Part shown: positions 1 through 12,986 of the stretch, in pieces
How positions within the stretch are numbered: the stretch's first letter is position 1
Layout: every line of letters begins with the position of its first letter
Source of the DNA: Hirudinaria manillensis
Lineage: Eukaryota > Annelida > Clitellata > Hirudinida > Hirudinidae
Assembly: GCA_034509925.1 (NCBI GenBank)
Contig: CM067532.1
Span: 4,420,142-4,484,141 of the forward strand
Direction of reading: 5' to 3'
DNA: 64,000 bases
Translations under genes and position numbers: made by a program
The notes under the pieces: generated by a model
What the model was told of the DNA's origin: nothing
The model's input: only the letters and a program-made list of their open reading frames with translations
Database searches by the model: none

Positions 1-63
1 CTGTATGGAATATTTCTTTTTTGGAATGGTGAATATATTTATAAAAAGGAAAAAGTTACAAAC

Positions 64-214
64 ATTGAGATCCCATTCTTTCATGTATGGTGCCATCTCA
101 TTCTTTGCAAATGAAAGTGCATGTTCATATATTTCTTTATCATCTGAACTCAGACCATCTGTAGCTACCATTTTTGATAAATTCAACTTAGTAAAATTAG
201 TTTGTAACTTCATT
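64..214 (-). CDS. Acyl-CoA dehydrogenase exon, isobutyryl-CoA dehydrogenase-like (partial)
   Basis: One minus-strand exon near the N-terminus of a mitochondrial acyl-CoA dehydrogenase. The readable peptide includes GLSSDDKEIYEHALSFAKNE and then MAPYMKEWDLN, which resembles the start of the mature ACAD8 (isobutyryl-CoA dehydrogenase, valine catabolism) N-terminal helical domain. The exon ends at a GT donor (complement of 62-63). The intron runs left to an AG acceptor at positions 1-2, so the next exon starts just outside the window. In-frame methionines lie at 213 and 171; a splice acceptor at 215-216 suggests an upstream exon with the targeting peptide. A candidate for that exon (MARLFRCLMSADKYYMQ, minus strand near 540-590) does not join in frame, so I leave it out. 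The acyl-CoA dehydrogenase assignment is good; the ACAD8 subtype is less certain. Confidence 0.75.
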
Positions 215-3200
215 CTGTTGAATAATTAATTGAAGTGATTTACAGTTGAATGGCATTATTTGTTTCTCATTACTCATTAACCATTAAAAATTAAGTTATA
301 AGCACAAATATCATCTAAAATTGAAAAAAATTAAATAATTATTGATGATAAGCTATAAGGCTTTAATGCACATTTTAGATGAGCTTTTACACATTAACTC
401 ACAAAGCAAAGCAACCTATCACTTTTAAAGTATGTTCTACAGCCACATATAATAAATAATTAAGAAAAGACAAAAAAACTTAAAAATGCACTAACGATTC
501 AAACATGAACGCTCGTGGCTACTTCGTCGCAAAAACTTTGTAAATGGCGGCACCTGCATATAATATTTATCGGCCGACATCAAACATCTGAATAAACGCG
601 CCATATCCAGCCAAAAAAACTGATGAGAATACACGTTGAGCCACCCAGGAGAAGTGGAGAACGATATCGAATAAGATCTCCACAGTATTACAGTGATTAC
701 AAAAAGGTTACACTCCCTAATTTATATTAACACCTAAATATTGAATCAATAATAGCCTCATTTGAAATTAAGATATAACTTATAATGCTAAAAACTTGTG
801 TGAAAATTCATTTTGAGTGGAAAAATGATTTTGCAAACTCTCTAGAATAGAGAATGCATACACTTTGCTGAAAAAATTCGAGTTGAGGTCAAGTTATCAA
901 ATAATCAGCATCCGAATTTTATTTATAGAAAAATGTTACTATTTAGTGATTTCTCCAATGTTTAAAAAATATTTTAGATGTACGTTATTGATATATATGT
1001 TTATTATTGATATAATAATCGTTTCCAACCGGTGCATATTCATGCATCCCATGGATCCATGCCTTCATCACATAGCTTTTAACGTGAAAATATTTAAATT
1101 ATCCGACATTTTCAAAGTACATCAAATCCACTCGTTGGGATATTGATGACCAGCTCGAGCTGATGGTGATCACAAACTCAGGTTTTCATAGCTAGGAAAA
1201 CTTCATGGGATACTATCCGAGGCATGATGTAAAGCAGAGTTCGGAAAACTCCGGCATTTAGACTGGATAAGACCGTAGCTGGCAATTGCATGCCATAACG
1301 CCGTCCTAGTTATTCATTGTTGTAACCGGCATAGTTGTACTATAGAGGTTAGAAGATTTTGTCCTAGCGACGTTTTTTATTATCATATTATCATACGCGG
1401 CCTAATTGTACTATATTTCAATTTTAATGGCTAATAGCGCGTTGATTGACATGAGAATTGTATTACTTTACTAGACTCTTACTTTTGAGTGAAATACTTA
1501 AAACATTTTCATCTTATAAATAATAGTTTAGTAAGGAGTTGAGGTGGAGAACTATCAGAATGTTCAGACTTGAGGCTTGAAGGAAGATAATAATTATTCA
1601 AGTTAGAGAAGTGGTCATCAATCTTTTGATAAATTATGCCGCAGCGGTATTTGCAAAGTATTTGTTCAGTGTATTAAGTTTTGGGTTATTAAGAAGCCCA
1701 GAAGGTACAAATATAGCATTTCATTTGAAATGTATGCTGTTGCTCATGAAGATGACCAGTGAAGGCAGACAAAAAAACTTTTGTTTGTTTGAATTTAATT
1801 ATTATCCTGAACATTATCTAAATACTATTAGTAATAACATTAGTAATAACTCGACAATGCGCATTGCACTAAATTCATTAAGTCGCGAGGTCAGAAAAAT
1901 GGTTATGCCATTATATCAAAATGCAAAACTTACACAAGAAATATGGTCAATAAAACGAAATCAATTGCGATTCTTTGTTATCCCTAATTTGATTGATAAA
2001 TCGAGTCATTTCGTTCATGTTCAGCATGGTGAATATGTGTGCACATCCATCTCCTTCTAGAGATAAACCTTTCGTTAAAAACCCACACATCCTTCAAGTC
2101 AAAGATTCTTTATTTATATTAATTTTAAATATTTTCACTAGCAAAATAAATATTTCATTTTCTAGATATTCTAGCTTGAAATAAAGTATGTGCTTACGAA
2201 ATAAGTCTTTCTTCACAAGCAGAAGGCGATGTTAGCCTTTGAAAAAGACATTAAACTTATTATTGATTCAATAATCTAAAACGTAGATTTTATATCACAA
2301 ACATTTTCAAGACTTACTGCCTGACAAATGGATCCACACAACAAAGCACAATTTCGTCGTATGAGTAGAAATGTTTTAAATGGGATCTATGATATAAAGT
2401 GACATTTAATCTATAATAATTGTAATTGTATATAATACAATGCAACACAGATCATTTTTTAAAAATCGAGTAAACCATTCACAGAACAAGAAAAGTTGGA
2501 GGAGCAATTAGGCAGAACTTCCAATGGCGCCCACCGCCAAGAAGGTTAGGCAGAGCCATTGCCGATTAGTCCCTTTGTTTGGCGTTTCCTTTTCAAGAAG
2601 AGGTACAAAGAGAGGCAAATTTAGGTAGTGGGGTGAAATTTTATATAAAAAAAGATAAATTGCAACTCATTCCAATGAAACTTTTTCAGAGGGAACTTTG
2701 AAAATCAACAATTTATTGTCGGGAAAATACCATCGAAAAAATGTCAAAAGTAATGTCAAAGCTAAAGTTGACAGAACATACAGCGGATCATGATCTTGGA
2801 ATGGTTGAGCATATGACTTTCTGGATTAGACAATTTGAGGAACAGGCGTGAACTTGATAAAAGTAAAATGATTCCTTTTCATGTATTCCTCACATGTTAT
2901 AAGTCAATTAAATGTTAAATTGAAGTCTTGGTACAACTGGGCAGGATTAAACAATAGATTATCAATGGGGCATTATGCTGGACTGGATTACCGACTGGGT
3001 CGGGTTGGCGGGCTTTTTTTTTTTAAATAATCAAGTTTAACCTGATTGGAATGTAAGCGTTATTTATTATATGCCTTTAAGGACTCATAAAGCACCATCG
3101 ACTCCTATTCATTCCAATAAACAGCCCGTAAAATTTCCTTCTCCGACTATCGCTATAAAGATAGTACAAGCCCTAGTTTTCAAACGCCGCCAAATAACTT

Positions 3201-6200
3201 TCACGACAACTGCAGACAACTGGAGTGGATGAGAATGGCACAAAAAGGCCTTTCACAGTTAAAGTTTTCAGTCTGCCAAATAGTCTGTAAAGCTTCTCGA
3301 AGAAACCGAGAGTGGCTTCAGTCCAGGCAGTACGGAACGAATTAAAAAGCCAGTCTTGAGCTTCGCATAACTGAAGGAAATTAAATCCAGAGAGGAAATA
3401 AACTGACAGAGACATCCTGAAGATCATGTGATGCGACCATCCCTAAAAAAGGCAAGGACATTCAAGGGCCGAAACGTTGGAAGTCGAGAGACCTCCATTG
3501 AGGATCTCCTGTCGGTGAGCTCTGAGGCGGAGTTTCACAATGGTTAACAGTTTTAAATAAATATTTAAAGGAAAAAGAGAACTAATACATTTCGAATGCT
3601 TTGTTTCATCTGAAATTTGTTTTTATCGCTTATCTATTAGTTCTCGTTAACACACTCATAATACTCTGAAATAAATAACTGTGTCAAATAGAAAATAAGT
3701 ATTCAATGTGCTCACATCATTCCTTCCCAAAAGAATGTAACTCCTCTTGAATTGAGTTGAGCACGAGCCGATATGCGCTTTATTCTGCTTCTGTTGTTAT
3801 AACAAATGTCGAAGGCTCGTGTCATTGTGTCTAGGCAAGAATCAACTTCGGTAAACACAGATGTCATGTACTGCAGTTCAAATTCTGCTGAACAATACGT
3901 GGACTTCCCTTGGAACGTCTTGCTGTCTGTAGTGCGATAAACTAGAAATAATCTCAAAATAGTCCAAAATCTTTTCTGTATTGATTCCATTTGCAGTTTA
4001 TTAACAGATCGTTTCCGCAATATTAAAATAATACCAAGGCGAACGACCGACCGGCTTTAGAATCGTGAACCAAAGTAATTAAATAAAACAAATTAGATAA
4101 AACTTCACCATCAGATTCACCAACCAAGATCGATTGCTAATTTACAAGGAAGTATTGCCTTGTTCTTTCTGTAATATTCCACAAAAGCTTCTAAATTCGC
4201 TGTAATTTGTTTCATTCATTATAACTGGAAGTAACTTCGGGCACCAAATAAGCACAAATGTTTAACCAAATTCAGGCTCGTTTGCAAAACCTTTAAAACG
4301 AAATCCCTGTTGATTTGCGTCGATGAGAAAATGTTTGATTGAAACTGAGGATTGTTTATCTGAAAATTAAAGCCGTTGAAGAATGCATTGCACAGCCATT
4401 AATTAATCGAACCCATTGGTAGATGTGAATTAATCCATAAAATCAACAAATGTTTAACAAATTTGAGGGGACATCATTTCCTAGGAAAAACAAGCCCTCA
4501 CTTAAACATTGCTTAGCTGGGCTTTTTTTTTAGCGTAGTCGAGGTACTTCAAATAACATTCCCCCAAATTTATCAAAAAATAACTTTTTGAATGTTAATA
4601 ATTATTAATGTCATTAATGACAATATTATATTTGTTTTTTCCCCAACCATAAATATGTCCACGTCCTGAAGCTTCTTCAGTTTTTAAGGCAAGCACGTAA
4701 GAGGCCGGATGGGTTGAACTTTTTCTCAGTACAAAATATCCTACGGGTTTGTCCATCAAATAGTCGCTTGCTGGAAAGTGCGCAAATAAAGTATTTATTA
4801 AATAGCTTTCATATTATTAATGCGATATTAACATTTGTAATTATACCATTTATAATATTTATAATTAATATAATTAGTCGATTCAAATTGCTCTTGTATG
4901 CATAAAAACATTCTTGATAATAAAAATTTAGGTCTTCCCTTTGTCAAGGAGTCCATTAGGGTGGTCCTTATTTTATTACTTTTGAATTTTAGCGCAAGCG
5001 CTCCCTAAGAGCGATCCAAACATCCAAAAAAAGGAATCCCCGAAAAGATTCTTATAATTAAGTAATATTTAGGGCATGCTCAATGACACGGAATTTTAGA
5101 CATTTGCGATCATTTGTCACTTGTCGACTGAATAGAGTATTCATGGGAAGAAAACTTGACTTTGATGTACTCGGTATAACTAGAAACACTTGAAATGCTG
5201 TACTTAGCCTGCCGCCACCATATTCATGAGTCAGTCCTTCATCAGAAATACAATTATCAAGAGGTTTTAACATTTTTGACCAAAACTTCAACGCGACTTC
5301 TATGCAAGGATCCATTATGACGTTGTAATGACCGAATTGGATTTGGAAGAGGATCCTTTCCCTATGTGCCGTCTTTGATACCCGGCTGCGTAATTGTCCT
5401 TTGTCTATACAAATAGAGACCGGGGAAGGGGCGGAGCTCACCCAAACTGCGCCAAACTGATTGGCCATGAATTATTTACTATGTATATTATTTACTATTA
5501 TTGCTGACAGTAGAGATTACTGGAGGATATTCGAAAACTTCTGCCAACAACTTTTAAATTTGAGGTATTGGAAGAAGATGGAAACAGCGATGAAAGCATA
5601 AATCATTTGCCAAACCTACATTCGGAAACAAAGCTTTCCTAAAGGGCTCTCGGATTTAAATAAACCAAAAATTTCGATTCCATTGCAAAGGTGCAATGCA
5701 TCATAGAAAGAAACTCCCTGGAAGAACTAAGGCATCACTTGTGGGCCTTCAGAAAATATAATTTAGTGGTGTAGATAACGAAGCGAGTTGCCTTCAGATG
5801 TTGTCTAAATACCTTACTTTTTGAACATCATTCAATTCGCTTCATTTTACTTCTTTGACTAACTGTTCTGTGAAAGTTCCATTTTTAGAGCAAAGCTTAA
5901 ATATTAATCAAACATAAAGCAAATTGGATGCAGGTATTTTTACATCGAGTGTAATCATTTTGGTGGGTGCCCATCAAATTCCATCCAAAATAAACTTTCT
6001 TTAAGGACCATCCACGTGTCCACATTTGTAGGTTTTACTATAATGGTTAAATAAGTACTAATTGCTTGCAAACTAGTTGGAAATATTTGGTTCGACAATT
6101 TGTTTTTATAAATATCTTCACGTGAAGCAATCTTCTAATCTAAGACTCACCGCACTCTCTGGAGAAGTTTGGCTTGTACCATGAGTCCAGATTACCGTTA

Positions 6201-7157
6201 TTGTTCATGCGAGCTATCATTATTAATATATCAGTTATTGTAGATATTGATAAGTACGTAAATTTTACGCTAGGGCGATTTATTTAAATCTAAATTCAAT
6301 CCGAAAGTATTCGTGCAATTAAGTTTTCGTGCACGCTTTGAAGTGTAACCACAAAAAGGCATGTAATTGCATCTAAGTCTAAGAAAATTAATAGGATTAT
6401 GTTACAAAACCCGAAACCATTGCACAAAACCCTTTCAGCTGTGGTTGGCAATGGCTCAACTCGCTTTCATAAGTTTTAGGGAACATTTTTAAAATGGAGG
6501 ATAATTAATTAGATCTTTTAATTGACGATAATTTAATTATAATGTTAACAATTCGTAAACAAATGTTTTGTTCTCCATTAAAGAGCAATAAGTAACTTCC
6601 CATAAAGCTCTTCCTTTTAAATCCACTGTTCGTGGTGCATAAATAAATAAATAATTAAATAAATAAATAATTAAATAATTAAAGTCAGTGTAAACTTACA
6701 AATCTTTGGAGAGAAACGGCCGTTTACAAAGGATTGTTCTTTCAGAGGATAAACATTGTGTCTGCTCATGAAAATGATGAAACTAACATTAAACATTAAT
6801 ATGGATGAATATTCATGGTTGAATAGTATCACGAACCAACGTTATTACACAGTGATTATAAATTGGCAATGGCATAATCATGATTTCAAACTTGGTCGAG
6901 GTTGTTCATTAGGTTATTAATTTGCATGAAGGGGATAATTAATGGGGAAGAATTGCACACACACGTTCATGATAGCTATTTTATTTTTATCCTTTTAATC
7001 CAACTATTTTGTCCGTCTATATAAAATCTATTGTATTTTGATATAGCGTTAACAAGTCAAAAGTGTTCGTACTTGTCATTATGCGTTTCAGCTCTTGCCA
7101 ATGATTTGCTCCTGCTCATCCTAGCACCTACTTTTTAAAATTAGACTAAATTAATCA
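215..7157. other. Intergenic, no supportable gene
   Basis: AT-rich sequence without a recognisable gene. It contains several open frames of 85-150 codons (for example 1611-2060 + and 5058-5468 -) that resemble no family I know and show no convincing splice partners. Short AAATA/AATA tracts occur near 6640-6680. Around 3170-3560 there is a stretch of higher GC containing GGGCCGAAACGTTGG, a phrase often seen in the 3' parts of retroposons; I cannot assign it. Confidence 0.4.
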
Positions 7158-7893
7158 TTATGTTGAAATAATTGCTCTATTTACATTGTTAAAACCTTCT
7201 CTTATGGGAGCGTTTGAAGAATTCTGCAAGAATGGCTCCAAATCATAAACACCGATCGGGATGAGCTTCACCGAATCTGTCTATAAAAGAATATTGTTGT
7301 TTTAAGTTCGGACTTCAAGTAAGTGCTCGTAAAAAACCTCTGAGGCTTCGTTGCTGGATTGAGGTTTTGATTTCAAAATGCTAGAAACTGTAAGAAAAAA
7401 ATTGAGCTGCGGAAGACTGTCAAATTTTGATAGACTAATTTTATATACATAATGTAGCAGAAATTTTAAATATACCTGGAGATCTGCTAAATTCAATGCT
7501 AGAAAAGCTTGGAAAGAGGAGAGAGCTATCTCGATTTGGGAGGGTGTTGCTTGGGGACGACTCGTTTTCAAATTTATGACTTTTCAATGTTCTTGAACCC
7601 AATTTAAAAGTCTTAAGAAGTTGTTCTTCCATTTGCAAATTCTTCCTTTCAATGGTGCTCATTTGTTCATGATGATCCGAATTTAAGATGGTGCTCGAGA
7701 ATGAATCATCTTGCCGAAATGGGGGTCGGTTTTTTTTCCTTTCCAAAATTTCTGTAGAGTATTTATGAATGTTAGGCGAAGAGAGAGATGAGGCATCAAA
7801 AAGACGAGAATTGTTGCTGGAATTCCTGAGTCTTGTGAATGTACTTGAATGTAATCCACCAGAACTTAAATTTCTTGAATGTCTGGTACTCAT
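7158..7893 (-). CDS. Tentative serine-rich protein gene, function unknown
   Basis: A minus-strand open frame starts at ATG 7893 and runs 139 codons to a GT donor at 7475/7474. It is rich in Ser, Asn and Arg and has a short helix-prone stretch (MSTIERKNLQMEEQLLKTF). A splice to 7387, preceded by a good pyrimidine-rich acceptor, keeps phase and reads 28 further codons to a stop at 7302, for 167 residues in all. A second reading splices again from about 7337 or 7315 to 7280 and ends at 7158, adding the well-composed peptide TDSVKLIPIGVYDLEPFLQN. I do not recognise the family. Composition suggests a disordered, perhaps cytoskeletal or centrosomal, protein; that is a guess. Confidence 0.35.
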
Positions 7894-8234
7894 GACTTTT
7901 TGTAATCAATGCAAATAATTTCCTTCTAACAATACAAATTTCCTTGTTATCGTAAACAAATTTCTCTTTTGATACCTTCTTTATGATAATTGAAATCATT
8001 CACGCATCAATGGTCAGAAGTTATGTACTACGTAGGCTCCACGATGAACAAGTTTCTTCTGAATTAAACTAAACGTAGGTTTTTTTAGCTCGTTAAAATT
8101 ATTAATATGTGCTCTGGTGACCACGTTCAAATATTGTTCAAAATGGATATTATTAAAAATACTGAAAGTTTGGTTTTGTGTGAGTTTGTTAGACTTTATA
8201 ATTCATTTGACAAATAAATTGTAGAAAATCTCAA

Positions 8235-8735
8235 TAACTAAATAATAAATAATAATGATATTTCATTTATATAGCGCCGTGCGCTTGAGCTACAGGGGCG
8301 CTGTGGCAGTCCTAAAATCAACGCCCAAAAGACAGTGTCTTCAGATTCGTCTTAAAATCGGCGGCGGACCTTTCGGATCTCATCTGGAACGGCGGGGCGC
8401 GGAAAATCTGAAAGAGCTGGACTCGAACCTCGTACTGGGGATGAGGATGTTGAGGAAGTGAGAGGATTCCAATCTCAGGCTTCACGAGTGCAGGTGTGGC
8501 GAGAGCACCTCCGCCAAGTGTCCCTATGCTCAGGGCTTTATGCGCCAGTAGGGTTATTTTGAAATTGACTCTCTCCCGAACTGGAAGCCAGTGGAGCCGC
8601 CTCAAGGCGTTGGCCGGGTCGGCTCCTATACCGAGTACCAGATAGGCCGCCTTGTCTTGGATTTTCTGGAGCTTCTGGGAGGAAACCGAAGGAGCAAGGC
8701 GTTGCAGTAGTCGAGCCTTGATAGAATGAGGCATC
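8235..8735 (-). mobile_element. 5'-truncated LINE, C-terminal reverse-transcriptase-ORF remnant
   Basis: The minus strand reads the end of a non-LTR retrotransposon ORF: a LQKIQDKAAYLVLG stretch followed by LRRLHWLPVRERVNFKITLL, the thumb-to-C-terminal signature of CR1/L2/Rex-like LINEs. The 3' end is an AAT-rich tail (8235-8258) after a TATATAGCGCC motif. The open frame is kept over 138 codons, but the polymerase core is missing. The same 3' end recurs in a TMEM131 intron at 55.9 kb. Confidence 0.8.
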
Positions 8736-9651
8736 GACAGAGTGCCGCGGATGTCAAGGGGTGCCTGATATGGCGTATTTCTTACTCATTTTATATTACA
8801 AACGTTTATCTTCCTTGGCCTTATTTTAGCCTTTTCAATGAGAAGATAATTTATCTCACTTTTTCATCACTCAACATTCAGAAGAGCCTCTTTAATGATA
8901 TAATAGTTAAAGTCAAAGCAACGTGATATTTAAACATTTCAATAAAGTTCGGGCCAGGGTAGTTAACAGCTTTTAAATTTAGTCAGTATCTTATTTAATC
9001 ACTGAGTGCCCTCATTTGGGGTCGAAGCGTTAGCTGTCTGACAGCAGAGATAATAGGAAAGCTGAAATTTAAATGGACACGTGAAAGCAGAGATAATATG
9101 AAGGCCAATATTTATCAACATTGGTATGGTTACTAATGTTACTTATTCTTAAAAATAAACTTAAAAATAAAGTGTTTATAAAAAGAATATTATTATTTAA
9201 AATGTATATATACGAAAATGAGAAGCAAAATTACAAATGTCATGTTAAACACATTATTCTGGAAATAAATAAGGTCTAGAACGCAATGTTACAAGTTTTG
9301 ACTGCACCAAGTGGTACATTTCTATTTCAATAATTTATTCTAATGGAATTTTGATCCACTAGAATTTTGAAATATAAAATCTTATGTAAGGTTATCGCAC
9401 CAAACGAAGAAAAAGTGGGAACTTGGAAAGGAGAAAAGTTTGACTTCGGAATGAACCCGTACCGAGCAAATGTAGACAAATATTTAAGTTAAAGATTGAA
9501 TCTGTCTCCCCTTTCCGGCCACTGAACATATTCAGTCCTTCAAATATGGGAGGAAGCCCTTGCTTGCATTGAATTTCATGGTTGACACTGATTACTGACA
9601 AGTAGCTGAGTTATTCTTGTGGCATGGCTCAATGAGGACATTAAATAAATT
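8736..9651. other. Intergenic, nothing clear
   Basis: AT-rich. A short minus-strand open stretch at 9392-9601 may belong to the decayed coding region to its right, but the frame and identity cannot be fixed. Confidence 0.3.
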
Positions 9652-10249
9652 TTAATCAACTTCAGTCCCGAAAACTCCTTTCTGTGCAAATTTGTAAGAA
9701 CTCACAGGTCTGATGCATTTTGGCGGGTTGTCTCTGGACAAACTTGCTTCGGGACGATATACAGCCTGAGCTCTATGTTGTTGTATGTGTTTCTCCAATA
9801 TTTTTTGCAAAGCAAAGTATTGGATATTTGTCAACAATCAATTGTGAACAGATTTCAGTGTTTTTCCTGCAAGCCTAAAGTTTTTCTTTCAAGATCGGAG
9901 ATTGTTCAACCTTGTGAAAATCAAGATGTCGGCCTAGTGGCCATAATACGCCAGATATTTTTCTGCTCAAATGAGCCGTTCGACGCTCTGCTCGATTATA
10001 AACGTTTCTTCCCGGGTCATCGCAATAAAAAAGGCATCTAGATTATTTTTTGTCACTATTTTCTAGATTTCTTTGATAGCCAAGCAAAATCTTCATTTTT
10101 AATCGGTATGATGTCACACACAGGTTTAACCCCTTCCCCTTGTCCCAAACTGTTGCAATTTCTTTGACCCCATCGTCTGAAAAGTAGTTTGCTTTTACCC
10201 ATTTTCCCACTACTTTAAATGGACTATTACAGTATAGACATAAAGTCAA
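9652..10249 (-). pseudogene. Decayed coding stretch, family not recognised
   Basis: On the minus strand an ATG at 10249 opens a 68-codon frame with a CxxC start (LCLYCNSPFKVVGKW) that stops at 10043. A second frame from about 10028 to 9652 reads as continuous protein-like sequence interrupted by four stops (three TGA, one TAG), ending in a clean 61-codon block with KILEKHIQQHRAQAVYRPEA. Scattered stops in one frame, with protein-like composition on both sides, fit a pseudogene better than introns, since no consistent splice sites are visible. It could be a transposon ORF or a processed host gene. Confidence 0.35.
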
Positions 10250-10541
10250 TTGTTCTTAGTACATTTACAACTGATATACTTATTGTTGTAATAATTGCTA
10301 ATATTGATAATGCATAACTTGAAAGTTGATTCGAATTGTTTTGTTGGGGTGAATTAGCATTTCTTCGAATTATTTTAAGAGATTATTAACTGTAAAAAAC
10401 ATTACAAAAACTAATCAAAATTAATATTACTGAAAATTCAAATAATTTCTGCACGCTTCGAATTTATTTTAGAACCTAGCCTGCTATTAGACGGTTCAAT
10501 CGTAAACAATTTTGAAGGTCTCAAATTTTATGCTCGGTGTC

Positions 10542-12397
10542 ATGTCGGTAAATTCGCTTTCACGGTTGTGCGATAGAATTGTAAAATTGCGCCACATCAG
10601 GTTAATTTACCACATTCTTGTTGACATGTTATAAAAGACTTGTAAGGCTAATGCGATAATTTTCGGTTGTACGAATATTTGCAAACTGTTTAAATTATTT
10701 TTTAAATTATTTGTTTTTTATAGATCAATTTCAACCACAGCCGTCAATTGGAGTGATGTTAAATTGCCAAAAACGACGCCTCTTGAAAAGCCAAAAATAA
10801 AAGTTGAAGGACAAGTATGTATGAATTAATTTGCTCAGAAATCAAGCTCAAATAATAAATTTTGCTCCGTGTCTCTCTATGGCTGTGTCACTGATTATAT
10901 AGTACTATAAAGTGTATTTGTGTGTTGCTCCACTTATTCTGATTTTGTTTAAAAGCTACTTTGCACTCTAACAAAAATCTAATGATATTGAAATAGTTTA
11001 CGTAGAAAGTCCAACTTTTGGTATTATTGATTGAATAATGTGTTGTTCCAAAAACAAATTCTTCCAAACCATAATCATGATCATAGCACTTCTTCCAACA
11101 ACTTTTGTTATGTGGATTGACCATATGTGTTCCTAGATGTGGCAGTTAATAAAAATAATGTTGATATATTGTCTTGTTTAATTTATTATTATTTATTTAT
11201 CAAAAATTGCAGGGTCATCTAATGAGTACACAAATCTGTGTAAATTTATGATTATTGATTATTGTGAAGATACTAAGTATCAAAGTTAGGTGATCACTTA
11301 AAGAGGTGATGTTTGGGGTCAGTGATTAAAATGCAGGATTTGAAATGGGATAATGTTGTGGAGCTAATGATATTGAAGGATAGAGAGTTCCAGAGTTTGA
11401 CGATTAATTTGATGAAGAAATATTGCCTGCAACTGGTGGAACATTTCTTTTGGAATAAGGGGATAACCATGGGTTTCAGAGGCTAGAAATGCAGGGATGG
11501 CATTCTGGGATGGTGCACTGAACAAGATGGTGGACTGTTTTGTAGTCACTTCTTATTCTCATTTCAGTCTATATTGCCAGATTACTCTATAGAGTATAGA
11601 ATAGTTTTCCAGCTTATTCAATGCATATGAAATTGGAAATGTCTGAAAATTTGATTATTTAGTTACCTAAACTTTTGAGTGAGAAAAATATCCTTTGGAA
11701 TGACCAAACTTATGTATAAATTGCTTTTCATCAGTGGTGCAACGTGTAACCCATACTACTGGACCATAACTTATGATTGACTTAGTTCAATGCTCATGTG
11801 CATGCATGCATTCATTGCTTGTAAATTACAGGATGAAGTTTTTCATTTATCTGGTGTTCCTGAGGAACAATTAGAGAATAGAAAGGTGAAAATCTTCTGT
11901 CCGGCCAAGAATGCCATGCAGTCGGGAACCTTCAAGACCAACCTTTGGCAGATGGAGTTTGATAGTCGAGAGAGATGGGAGAATCCTCTTATGGGATGGA
12001 CTTCTTCGTAAGCCTCCAATCCAATGCTAGCTGATCCTTTTATATTTATAATATTTTGTTTTTGCAGGGCTGATCCTCTTGGTCAAACTAGGTTGACATT
12101 TTCGACAAAAGAAGATGCTGTGGCATTCTGTCAAAGGAATGGTTGGCGAATATATGAGCTCATCTGAAAACTAATCACATTACCAAATATATACATTGGA
12201 TTAAAGATATAAATTATGCCCTTAATGATATATATTTTTCTACATTTTGTTGTTGCATTAATTCCATGAGCTTAGATTTAAATGCTCTTGCAGGATGGGC
12301 CTATTATGTGGAGGAAAAGAAATCAATGAAGCTTAGACCTAAATCATATGGAGACAATTATTCATGGAATAAGAAAACCAGAGTGTCAACAAAATGA
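10542..12397 (+). CDS. NDUFS4: NADH dehydrogenase iron-sulfur protein 4, mitochondrial (NDUFS4)
   Basis: Accessory 18-kDa subunit of respiratory complex I, in the matrix arm near the N-module, needed for assembly and stability. Five exons join in phase: 10542-10600, 10724-10814, 11832-12007, 12068-12141 and 12294-12397, coding for 167 residues (human precursor 175). Exon 1 gives an Arg-containing presequence ([20 protein letters not shown]) typical of matrix import. Exon 3 holds the family core with [16 protein letters not shown] and [10 protein letters not shown]. Exon 4 has [17 protein letters not shown]. The last exon ends [13 protein letters not shown], the conserved C-terminus whose RVS site is a PKA target in mammals. 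Intron 2 contains a LINE fragment. Continuing past the donor at 12142 gives a false stop after IYELI. It is convergent with the dsRBD gene downstream. Confidence 0.96.
11178..11575 (-). mobile_element. CR1-like LINE 3' fragment in NDUFS4 intron 2
   Basis: The minus strand carries the last part of a LINE ORF with frameshifts: a phrase like [19 protein letters not shown], then an AT-rich 3' end with an AATAATAA-type tail near 11178-11200. It aligns by eye with the fragment at 20.99-21.37 kb (KLWNSLPFDIINSS), so both come from one LINE family. It lies antisense to NDUFS4 and appears inert. Confidence 0.7.
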
Positions 12398-12986
12398 AGT
12401 CAACCAGAACATCCACAGGGAGGAAACTACACACTTAAAGCTTTTTAGCAGTTTTATTGATTTTGTGGCAATGCGAAAATAGTAGAAAAATGGTTTCCTG
12501 TGAATATATCTAAAAGATAACATAAAAACCATAGACTGTTGTGTTTTAAGTGCATTTTACATGTTAAGCGCTTATGCGCTTTAATTTTAACCTCCCACAC
12601 AAAACATTGAATTCAGAATTTGTCATTTTGGTTATAATTTGACACAAATCCGAACAAAACATCAATGAACAAATTATTCAGTCAATATTGCACTTCAACA
12701 AAGAAAGAGAAACACTTTGCTAATTTCATTTGCACCTTGATTCGCAAATCAAGACGCATCAATGCCCAAAGTCTGCGCTTCAAATTTGGGGAAATCTGCT
12801 TAAAATAGCAACTGAAAAAGTGAATTCCATAATCAAAATTTGGTACAGTTGCATCATGATCATCAGCTGAACCTTTGCCATTTTAGGATCTTTATTGTAA
12901 TGTCGAATGAGTCTCAAACAAAAATATTTTCTGATGTGAAGACACAAAACGAAGGAATAAGAAAGCGATGAATAAATCTTCTGTTG
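12398..12986. other. Convergent 3' region between NDUFS4 and the dsRBD gene
   Basis: Non-coding. A minus-strand AATAAA (complement of 12891-12896), about 90 bases beyond the dsRBD stop codon, is the likely poly(A) signal for that gene. I see no clear AATAAA close to the NDUFS4 stop. Confidence 0.5.

Noticed and set aside
541..590. Possible targeting-peptide exon for the acyl-CoA dehydrogenase (MARLFRCLMSADKYYMQ, minus strand)
   Set aside because: Attractive composition and a GT donor, but its phase does not fit the acceptor at 215-216.
1611..2060. 149-codon open frame on the plus strand
   Set aside because: No similarity I recognise, no splice context, and composition close to the AT-rich background.
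5058..5468. 136-codon open frame on the minus strand
   Set aside because: Slightly GC-richer and protein-like, but without a known motif, partner exon or element ends. It may be an old repeat.
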